This document shows positions 34,501 through 46,500 of a DNA stretch of 64,000 bases, in pieces (positions within the stretch are counted from its first letter, which is position 1; every line of letters starts with the position of its first letter). Origin of the DNA: Tubiluchus corallicola. Lineage: Eukaryota > Priapulida > Priapulimorpha > Priapulimorphida > Tubiluchidae. The translations under genes were made by a program, and so were the position numbers. The stretch covers positions 1,238,066 to 1,302,065 of the forward strand of contig JAQGDQ010000011.1 in NCBI GenBank assembly GCA_030141605.1, read 5' to 3'. The notes beneath the pieces are model-generated. The model did no database searches. It was not told where the DNA came from and saw nothing but the letters and a program-made list of their open reading frames with translations.

Positions 34501-37500
34501 AATCCCTCTCTTGGCTTTGAACTTACGAACATATCGTGCCTGCGACATATTTTTTCTATATTTAAGTGATCATATGCTCTTCTGCAATATTTATCCAGTT
34601 TTTGTATTTTCCGTTTGTTAGGCTACGGAAATGGAAAAAATTTAATAGTTCCGTTCCATAGACGACTCTTATATCGACTGCCTGAGGTACACAAGTCCCA
34701 ATGGCATCTTTTAGTCATGATTATAACCAGAAAAATAGCGTAAAATTAACTATTATTAAATTGACATATAACATAAATTTTGACCATATTTGAATTAATT
34801 TGGACCGCGAAGGTCTCGATAAGGTTTACAAAAACTGGCTAGAAAGGAAAACATTTTGACTGAAAATTTCTGAAAACATTTTCCTAAAATAGGCTTTCGA
34901 TGAATGTGATCAGCTTGCTCATAATCATGACAGTTGTCACGGATTCCCATGGATGAGTTCAACTCTGTGGCTAGGCTTCAACTATTGCCGAGCAAGGCCG
35001 ACTAGCTTATTCTCTACAGCCTGTAATTTTTATGTGCAGGTTGATCTGAAGTTAGAAATTTCTTCTCAACTCTGTTCAGACAGGTTATTTGACGTTTGCG
35101 AACATTAAAACATCATCATATGATCGGCCTATCCTGGTTAGGTTAAATTGTCCTTTTTTAAAGTTAATTCTATTGACAGCAAAACGGCTTAATCAGCAAC
35201 TTGTAGATGTAAGCATTGTGAATTTCTTCCTATAATAAACGAAACTAGATTACATATTTCCACTAACTCACTTGCAATTTCAATCGACGATAACAAAATC
35301 TACAAACTAGGCCAATGTTTTCCACTTAACTGATAAAAAGTTGAGCATTTTTCATAACAGTATTAGATGCTTTCCAATATGCAGCTGCAGCCAAATTTTC
35401 CAAAAGCATTAGCATTAAGTAAGCTCTGCAGGAGAGTGAAAAATCTTGCACGCTGATTGGGCAGTCAACAAGAATGCTTGGCGTTAATTTGAAACAATAC
35501 TGTGCATGTGTACGATAACATACCAAAACTGCCTCATAATTATTGGTTATAATTAAAATGGCTTCAGTAAAATTGAAATGTAAAGAAATGAGATATTTAG
35601 TTTGTAGAAAAGTTCCATGCTTATGCGAATATTTTACGCAATGTATAGAATGAACTGGTTAGACTCTAAACACTGTCATGGTCAAGTTTATCACTGACAT
35701 ATGACCGTGTCATATTGGTGGGACGGCGGTTTAATTTTCACAATCGATTAATCCGTCCCACCACTACTGTGTGGACACCAGTAGTGACAAAAAAATGTAT
35801 GTAGTTCAAGTTTGATGATGGTTAAGTGAAATTTAATTGAAAATCATCAGTATCCAATCGAACATCCAATATAAATGTCAGAAACCTTCAGCACTAAAGA
35901 CTTATTTACCAAGTCCGCACACATCAAAATAGTGACTAAAAATGACAGATCAATACAGTATCAAAAATATAAATTAATGAAATTTTTGAAGCCGCCATAG
36001 AGCAGAAAGAAGTGTGAAAAAGGTCTAACTGAACCTAAATTCGAATCAAAGATGTATTTATAAAATCAAGATCTGTGATTATCATAAGGGGCTGCATGGC
36101 CTACAATAGTTTACAATAGCTGTTTCACCTAGAATCCAAAGACCCTGGTTCAAATTCGAGCTCAGCCCGATTTTTTTACATTTCCTTCTTTTATGCTAAA
36201 TTTAAAAAATAAAATAGATTAAACAATAACATTGAAATGAATGAGTGAAACTTCCTAAGAGTACTTCTCGTGAAAGTCACTCATCTATCTTCTCAGCAAA
36301 TTGTGCACTGCATAACTTTGGGCAGTGAGTACTCCCTTGCCTCTATCACAGCAAACATAAATAAGTAATTTACCTTAGAAAACAGTGTGTTCAAACAATG
36401 AACTTTTTGCTTCTCTTGAACGAAGGCATAATATTGTGTAACGCCCTTCAGGGTCAATTCGTCCATTAGATTCACTTCATACGGGTTGCGAAGATGTTTT
36501 TGCTGTAACAGTAATAAAAGAGCTTCATTGTTTATGGAGTAACTGTTAGTGATGGGCGATTTTGAAATTTTCTAATACGATTACAGTATTGTTCTTGTAA
36601 TTCAATATTACGATTAATCTTTTGCAGCAATTTTTTAGTGTTTTAGCTATATTTTCTAAACATTGCAGCACTGAAATATAGCCTACAATCTTCTTCATGG
36701 CTTTCGTTGCTGTCTGCCAATTTTGTACTCGCAAACTATTTTTATAGACATGTACATTCATTAACTACTCTATTACTACGTCAACAACAGACGTCATGTG
36801 AAAATGAATAAGAAGCCCCAGTTTGCAATACTGTGGTTTGCAAATGTGTGCATTGTGTAAGGTGAGTGAGAAAAACGAAGAAAAATGCAAGAATTCGGTT
36901 TATTTCTGCTAATATTTTGCCCTCGATTAATTGAATTACTTTTCAACCTGCGATTATATCGATTTATACATGGTTGTAATCTCGATTTATTCGATTAATC
37001 TATTAGTCGCCCATCACTAGTAACTGTTGCCATTTCATAGCTTACTTCTGTGAAACTTTTCAGACTGTTTGGCAACAATGCCATTTTCTCACTGTGGGGG
37101 TGTGGGACTTTCTTAGCAAAACTCTCTACTGCCTCTGTGTGAGCATAAATTCGGTGAGCACCCACAACTCTCTGCAAGCATCATAGCTAGCACATTCTTT
37201 CACTTTCCCTACCTCTTTCAAAGTGTTCATTCTAACATGTCCCCCTTTTAATCCATTTCATCACCCATCTGTTTCCCTGACTTTTCAAATTACATACAAC
37301 TGAAATTGTGCAATTACAAATGTCATTGTTCTGCCTGATTAACCTGCTGGCAATTGAGAATTTTCAGTTTTTACACAATTGAATTTATTGCCGACCGGTT
37401 TCGAACGAACTGTTCATTGTCAAGGCATCTAAAACAAAGAATTTTACCAGAATTTAGAAACAACACTGAATTGCGATTCAATCGTTGGATTGCCAAAAGA

Positions 37501-40500
37501 TCTATGATATAACATTATATAGATAATTTAACAATTCATCTTGCAGATTACATATCTTCATTGGCATGAAACTATGCTACACTCCACAAATAAACAAACA
37601 TGTTAGTAGTAACAGAATTATTAATATTAGGGAGCAGTCATTCAGTTGCTGAATTTCACATAACAAAATTTTGTTTGTTTGTTTGTGGAGTCGACAACGA
37701 AACCGGTCGGCAAGCAATATTGGTGTTTTTACACAACATTCGTTAATTTTATTGCAGTGAGTTTTTACGAGTAAAAACAGCCAATGGATCTATTAAGGGT
37801 TCTAAATATTTTAAAAAAACAGTCAGCACCTTCAAATAGTTATCTCTGCAAATTCTGAACATGGATTTATTGTGTCCCAATGATATTTGTAAAAAATGTG
37901 TAAAATTTCAATTAGCAGCAAGCCACAGCTTAACTGGAATAATAGGCTGCCATGGTGTGCATAATACACAGCCAGCTATCTGCATTGTCCTGTACTAGCT
38001 TCTAACAACACAATGTAGACAGAGCATTACTAAAGTTAGTGTTGCTATGGTGACCGATTGCTATTTTGTCTGTATCTACAAGAGAGTTAAAAAAGTGTTA
38101 TAAGCCATGTAATTCCACTATTTGAAGTTATATGTAAATCTACAAAGTTTACTACCTTAGTAATTAAGCAAATTTTGTTAGACACATTAACCCTAAGTGC
38201 GCTGTATGTGCTGTAAAATTCAACCAATTTTACTCAAGTACCCGATCTTCGTTCATCTAACAAGAAAACAAAAGAAAGAGAAGCACTCACCACAAACGCT
38301 CCGACGGTGATTGGGAATGTTGCAGAAAACAGTAATACTTGCCGCTCTTCCGGGAAGAAGCTAAGAATATTGTCTAAAATATTCTTGAAGTCTTGTGAAA
38401 GCAACTTATCGGCCTGACAACAAAAAATGAAAACCAGATTAAAGGAGAGGTACACTCTTTTTTATGCATAAAATTTCAAGAAATACTGCAAATAAAAAAA
38501 TAAAGAAATGTGTACAAGCTGTGCACTTTTTAAGTGGTGACATTGAGAGAAGATTCTTTCTTAACTTTTTACAATAACCTGACAAAGTTAGTTCCTTGCA
38601 TCACTGTTCTGTGAAAAGCAATTCATTACTGATTGTTTATCAAGCAAGAAAATTGCCAGTTAGTAAATTCACCTATTTAATCTATTCCATTGCAAATATA
38701 ACGCCAAAACAAAAACAACTGTAAAAAACACATGTTGCCACCTGCTGGAAAATTAGCTAAAATTTTAGACAATGGGTGCACTTAACATCTTCTTTTTACG
38801 TTTTAAAGATTGTAAAACAGTTTTATTGCATTTTCACAAACTGCTTATACGATAGCGATCACTGCTCTAAGGAAACACCAAGACACAAAAAAAAGTTTAC
38901 AATAACTGTTTCAGTTACCTCGTCTAATACAACCATCGTACACTTGTCTACTTTAGCCACTCCTTTGTTGATGAGATCGAGAATCCTACCCGGAGTAGCT
39001 ATCACTGCATGCACTAAAAAAGAAGAAAACAGCTCAGAGAACAGTTGGGAACACAGTACTATAATCAAAATTTATAAATTGCAAGCGTATAATACAAATG
39101 TTTTGACTATAATATTTTTTTAAATTTTTACAAGTTTACTAAAATAGCTCAATACTATGACCTATGTTGTGAATTTAGTATAATGGAGAAGTTCAGAGTG
39201 GAAAAGTTCAGAAAATGAATTCGTAGTATCAAAATTGTTGATGGGCAACCAAAAGTTTCCATGATAAAAAGTCACTGGACAAAAAAGTCACTGCACTAAT
39301 CTTCTGCAACTGCAAAAATTTCTAAAACCATTCTGGCAAAGAAATCAACTTAACAAAAAGCAGCCTATACGCACCTTTCTCGTAAAGCCTCATAATATCG
39401 TCTCGTAGATCTGTGCCCCCGGTAGTGACCATTACTCGAAGTCCTAAATGCTTGGATAGCTCAATGCAGATCTGACTAGTCTGAAGAGCCAGTTCACGGG
39501 TTGGCACAATAATTATTGCTGAAATGAAAGCTCAATAATATTACAACAAATAATAAGTATTTAATGAAAATAGTTGAGATGCTATAAGTTAACCTGATAT
39601 AGCAATATTGCACGTTTGAGGTTTGCAAGCTCAAGAAACCAATTTTTTGTTGTACATGGTAACATTAGTGCACACTAGTAACATTAGTAATTTCAGCACT
39701 TGCTACACTCACTAAGTGTTGCCGATACAATTTCAGCAATTGAGTGTTCACTAAGTGTAGCTCATACAATTTCAGCACTTGCTACACTCACTAGGTGTCC
39801 CTGATACAGTTTCAGCACTTGCTACACTCACTAAGTGTTGCCGATACAATTTCAGCACTTGCTACACTCACTAAGTGTCGTTGATACAGTTTCAGCCCTT
39901 GCTCCACTTACCAAGTTCTGCTGGTACAATTTCAGCACTTGCTACACTCAATAAGTGTTTCTGATACAATTTCAGTATTTGCTACACTCACTAAGTGTTG
40001 CTGATACAGTTTTAGCACCTGCTACACTCACTAAGTGTTGCTGATACAGTTTCAGCAATTTCTACACTTACCAAATATCACTCATACAATTTCAACACTT
40101 GCTACACTCACCAAGTATCGCTGATACAATTTCCGTACTTGCTATGCCCACTAAGAGTCACTTATACAGTTTCAGCACTTTCTACACTCATCAAGTGTAA
40201 GATCAATTTCTGGACAGAACAGATTGGAAGTAGAATTTTTCATATTGTTTATAGTACTGCAGCTGGTCACAAAAATTTGATAAAGTAGGACTGACACAGA
40301 ATCATCATATACAAACAGCATGTAAGAGGCAGCTAAATAAATCACTATAAACTGCTTACCTTGGATGTAATCTTTGGTTGAATCGCATCGTTCAAGACAC
40401 GGTATGGCGTAGGCTCCCGTCTTTCCCGTCCCGTTCTTTGCCCGAGCTAACACATCCCTCCCTGTCAGAGCTATTGGTATGCTGGCTTCTTGAATCGGAG

Positions 40501-43500
40501 ACGGCTTCTCCCAACCCTTTTCGAATATACCCATGAGCAGCTCACGTTTAAGGCAGTAATCTTCAAATTCGTTGCCTTTTGTTTCTGTTACATCCTGTCA
40601 AAGCCAAACAAATGCGAGTGAAACGTGCATGTTTGAATTGGAATATTTTCAATTGCAACTAAATGTAAGCAATCTCATTAAAATAACCATTTATACTGAT
40701 TATATTATATGACTGCAGACTTGAAAATAATAGTAAAATCCCAAAGAAAAGGACAGACTTTTCCCACAGCAAGTTTAAAGTACAGTAAATGAGAAACTGA
40801 ATGCCATTATGCTCTTTAGAAGTTACTAAGGGCAACCCATAATTGCTTATGTTGTTTGTAAGTTTATGGTAAAATACAATAACTATTTGCTTTTTTTGCT
40901 TAATAATCCAGTATTGTTGCGTACTGTCAAATAATCAATCTCATTTCTATGATCAATCGACAACCTTCAAAAACGATCGATCGTTTTATATTTGGCAGGG
41001 TTGCGTCTGTATGGAACAGAACATTAGGCTTGTGGCTGTTGCTTCATCTCTTACGTTATTTTAATAACAATATCTTAATGCACTGCAATAACTGTAGGCA
41101 TTGCAATTAGCTATAAGACTGTTGTACTAGCATAATTAAATGTAGAAACGAGCAGCGAAGCTCGCAAAATCTTACTCTAATCGTATTAAACAGTCATTGG
41201 TCATGTTAATTTAAGATCGAGTGCTTAGTCGAAAGTCATGACCGATAAAATGGATTAGTTAGAATTGCACTAAATCATAATGTATTCATATTTTTCATAT
41301 TCTATATATATTTTAAAGCACGAATGTAGCAAAGGGGGCGACAGGGACCTTGGACCTCGGGCGCAAAATTCTTCTAGAGTATAATGACAGTTATTTGTTA
41401 ATTACTAATCCGTTATTAGCAAATAAGAAGAATCTTCAATCTTCAGCAAAATTGCCCAGTCAGAGTTCATTGTAGCCGACTTAATTACTACATAGAGCCT
41501 AGAAAAAAACTAATGTTGTTACTTATCTAGTGTGTAGGTGGCCACTGGCTTATCAGATCAATAAGTTGGCTGGAACAGTGGCATTATTCTCTAAACTATA
41601 TTATTGTGAAAATCTTTGCATGTTGCAATGCTGGAGCTGAATGTTTAGCAACTGTCATGTTAAGAACAACTTTCCAAGACCAATGCAAGAAGAATTATTC
41701 TGGTGCAGTAACACAAATCAAATTCAGGGTGATTCCTAGAAAAGTTTGTTTATCCCATTATGTTGAAAATGGGATAAGGGGGGCTGAAGGGCGAACAATT
41801 TGTGAATTCACCCACGAAAGAAATGATCAAAACATTACAAAGATAGAGTGCCATAAGTGTTTTTGCCACTGAAAAACCTAACATATTAAAGTAGTTAGAG
41901 TGCAAATTCCATGCAGTCACTGGCTAAATTCTGTAACTAGAGGACTAATTAATAAAATCTAATATTCTTACATAGTAAGAATCCTGAAAAGCTTTCGAAA
42001 ACGTGACGTAACATACATTTTGACAACAGCACTAACTTACCGCTGTTCTGTACCGTCGATCCGGAGCCGGACATTTCAGCTTGCTCTTCCAGTTCACATG
42101 CAAATCATTCACTTCAACTTTGGGCTTCGAAACGTCGTCACTGAAACAACGATGATTGCATAGCGAAACACTTCACTTTTTGTAGTACGTAAGTAACAAG
42201 TAGAGTAACAAGCTTTGATAAAAACGTATTAATACATTATTAGCTCACAATGATGCTAATGCAACAACGTTATTAAAGATAAAAAGCTTATTAATGATTT
42301 TAGTAGATGGTGATATCGTTAAGTACAATGAAGTGACATCTATTGATAAAAATAATAAAACCACCATTACCTGGTACTATTCTACGACACATCTTAGCAC
42401 ATAAAATCAAGGCTAGAAATAGTGTACTGGTAAAAAAGTAAAAAATGTTAACATTTTACGCATTTGCCAGCTTATTTCGAACAAGAACATTAACTCATAA
42501 TACACCTAAATACTATAATATAATATAATATCCTTTTACTTATTACAGATAAGCACTGTTGAATCAGTTAGCATTCCAATACAGCCAATATATTCATAAC
42601 ATCACAAAGACACAAGTTTCTCAGTTCAACAAACAAACATGTAAGGCTTATTTGAAACATGATGGCGTTGAAAAAAGTATGCAAGACTTTAAATAACAAG
42701 ATGATCAAGAATAATGAATCAGATTAACAGATATAAAAACTTTCCAATATTTTAATAGAAAATAATCTGAGCCACACGATAAGAATAAAAATGCTGTTTT
42801 GGTTTTCAGGTTTGTCAATTATCAACAGAAAAAAACAAAAACAAAAACCTCCAATGGATAAACAGGCACAACTGTGATAATACGAATAACTAGTTAAATG
42901 CACTGTACAAACATTAATGCAGCTTCTGATACACACTTCCATTTATAATTCCAACTAGTTTGTTGGTTTTTATTCACAAAGTTATAATAAGATTAATGAT
43001 TCACAACTGCACTTTAGGTGCTAGTTACAGTTTCACAATTTTACATCTACTGTGTAATAACAAACTGCAAAAAACTAACAGTAATCTCTTGTTTTTATCT
43101 CAGCCTTACAGATAATAGCTCTGATTTAAAGAGAGGGGTCAAACTTACATTGAACAACTGCACTTCTCACGTTCAGGTGTGCAAGCTTAAAACACTCTTC
43201 ATAAATAAAGCTTAAATATCACTTACGTGCTTGTCTTATTGCATACAGGGCTGGTACTAGCAGTGACTGTATAAAACTTGTAAATTTAAACTCCTGCGAT
43301 GACAGTTAGGAGCAGCCATTTTAATGGTAAGTCGCGTGAAACAAGTTTAGGTAACATTGCAAAAAGAATGAAAAAATAATCAGAACATTTGTAGAACACA
43401 CTTCACTAACTAAGCAAGAGTATAAATTACATTATACTGTCAATAAGATCAATAATGTTTTTTTGGTAAGTCAGTGGTGTACACTGGGATGGCAATAAAG

Positions 43501-46500
43501 TGCTGTTCTACCAGGTGGCATGAATGTTTTAACTTAATAAGAATTTTCTTTCATGATTACACAGGTCTTTTAAACAGGTGAGCGCAATGATAAGTAATAT
43601 AACTTTGTATATAGAAAGTTTTTTCGAGTTGCACTTTAAAATTCCCTTTTCTTCCCCTTTCAATTGATGCACGAGACTATTAAACAGAGGCCACAAACTG
43701 ACCGCACACTCAATGATCGCATAAAATAGTCACGGCATTTTACCAAGCTAAATTTTCCATCAAACTATAAAATTCTAAACACATTTTCCACACTTTTAAT
43801 ATAGCATTGATCGACTCACGCATTACCTCACAACTGAAACTATTAAGTGCTACTTAAGTTGTACTATGTACTGCTTAATACTGTAAAATTCTTTTGCCCG
43901 AAATAAAATGTTAGGAATCCTTTCTTTACACTTAGTTCATTTACAGTGGCCTACAAGGGTTTTTGAAATGGCTTTCAGCAAAAGTTTTATCAGTGTAAAA
44001 ATCAATTTAAATGCAGCTGCGTGCAGAGGGCACCGCCCATCGTCGGATTTACTCCCATCCAGACGAGAAGAAAGGTTCATCATAACAAAAAACTAAAGGC
44101 ACCACAATATACTTTAAAGTTGTCTCTAATTCACAGCGAAGCCAACAGGGAGAAGCCATTCTCCTCAGAGGTTCTAAGACACATATTTAATACGCATTAC
44201 GTAACGAAATTTTATGATAATTTAAATCATGATTAGTTAATATTATGTAATATTATCAAGGACTCAGCACAGGCAGATTAAGCTATAGTTTCTTTAATGA
44301 AAGTTCTGCATTTGATCTTCCCAAACTTCCACCAATTCACGAGAGTCATGGTAACCATGCGATGCTATCACATTTTTATAGCCTTCCCTACTGTATGATT
44401 TTTTCCAAAAATAAAAGTTTTCATTGTGCACTGGATGAATTCCTACTTTTTTGGCTACAATACCCAAGTAAACATCATCAAATCTAAAAAGTTTGGTGTA
44501 CAAGCTTCCATAGTACAAGCTTTTCGCTGCATCAGAGGATAGAATGTAAGCCATCGCAGTAACATAAGGGGGATACTTGGAATACGGATACTCATTCAAA
44601 TTCACATACCACTTAGAAAATTTGTGTCGGAGGGGAGAAGAAAAAAACACATAACCCGTAAACAAGCCATGTTCCAAATCTTGTTTTTTAACGGATTTCA
44701 AATAAGCTATAACATTGTCTGTTGCCACGTACATATCATCATCAGCAAACATGATGAATTCTGCATTGGCACAATGTTCGGCAATCCAGCGCAGGCCCAT
44801 GACAGTCTTCAACGTATTGTTGAAATAAACGTCAACGAAATCCTCCTGAACAATGTCACGGTGTAGATCGTTTTCATCGTAAACCATATGCTGCAGTACA
44901 ATGTCCATGGGGTCGGACCCCAAAAGGAAGACCGTTTTGATGATTTTGTCGTTCTCGTACCGTCTCTCTCGACCCCAAGTATTGCGTATTGTGTCCCGTT
45001 GTTCAAAATGATTCAGTGCAGATTTCACGACAAACACTAAGTAAGGCGGATAGTTATTTTCGCCTTCGCATTTCTGATCATTAGTTATTAAGAATTTAAA
45101 CTTGTGGGGGTTGATGGGAACTACAGTTGGAGTCTTTCCATGCTTTCGCATTGATACCAATCTGTCTACGTTACCGTGATATGGATATTGAAATTGTGCA
45201 TAGTCGATTTCAAACACATGTGTAAATGCACCCAAGTAGTCTAATGCAGAGAAAACGGCTACAAACACAGCAACGTATTTTGCACGGTGCCGGCAGTACT
45301 TATAAATTCCTTTTAGCCGACAGTGAGTCTTCATGCTAATCAAAGAATATATACCAGCTTTCAGAATCTTCTGTTGTTTCCCGGGTGCCTGTAGCAAATG
45401 GTATCGGTTACTGTTGTCATCGTCCCCTTTATCATCATCAACACCACTGCCACAACACTATTATCCATCAGCATCTCATCATTCTTGTTGCTCCTGACAA
45501 CCAACAACGGTGTGTGTAAAATCTTTGTTAATGGAGGAACATTCAAAAGCAAGACATTTTAAGGGGAAATAACTCAAACTACATCATCTTAATCAACAAT
45601 GCCAAAGATCGGAATAACAATAATAAGACTATTACTCAGCAATGCTACTGCTCTTACAGGTATTATGTAAATGTCTCAATATCAGCATCAGAAAAGCTGA
45701 TGGCATACTGGCACCCTCTTAAACGACATATACTAATATTCTGCCATTACATAAACTACGTGTTCAAAATAAAATTTCCAATCATATGTATGAACCCGTT
45801 TACCACTAGGCCACAACTTTGAGTTGACCTGCTTCTGATTTTACTAAGAAAATGTAACGTCACACAGTATCAGCCATAGATGACTTTAAACTGAAATGCA
45901 AGATTTATTCCAACTAATTTTAAATAATTTATGTTTTAATAATAATTTTGCTTGAACAACAAATTAACAGTCAAATAACTGGTTTTCTAATCAAATAAAA
46001 CATATAAATACAACGCAAGATGTAGACTTATATTTAGAAACGTAACATGTCCACTCCCATAACGGAAGTCACCATGAGATGTTAACTGACAGGAAGATAT
46101 TTAAAAAAGATCTCAAATCTAAATATAAAATGCATTTAGTCGAAATGTTACGTGTTTAAATATAAAATCTACATCACTTGTGCTGTTTGTGCATACTCGT
46201 TATGGTAAGTTTTTCACTTAACTTTTTTCTTTTAGCTGGTCCGGACTTAAATTTCTATAAGTGCATAGAACGAATTGCATATTGTACATTGTAGAACAGC
46301 GGGTAGTAGAGTCGAATAATAGAAACTGTTTGGGAAATACGCTCTAATTACCCCATTTAAGTACAAAAATTAATGAAAAGATTTAACTAATTACTAATGA
46401 TGATTATCTGACTGCAACTGAATCAATATGTAATAATTTTAAATAAGAAAATAAGCAAATTAGTAATCTACAGTAGAAATTTAGACAATACTTTCTTTAA

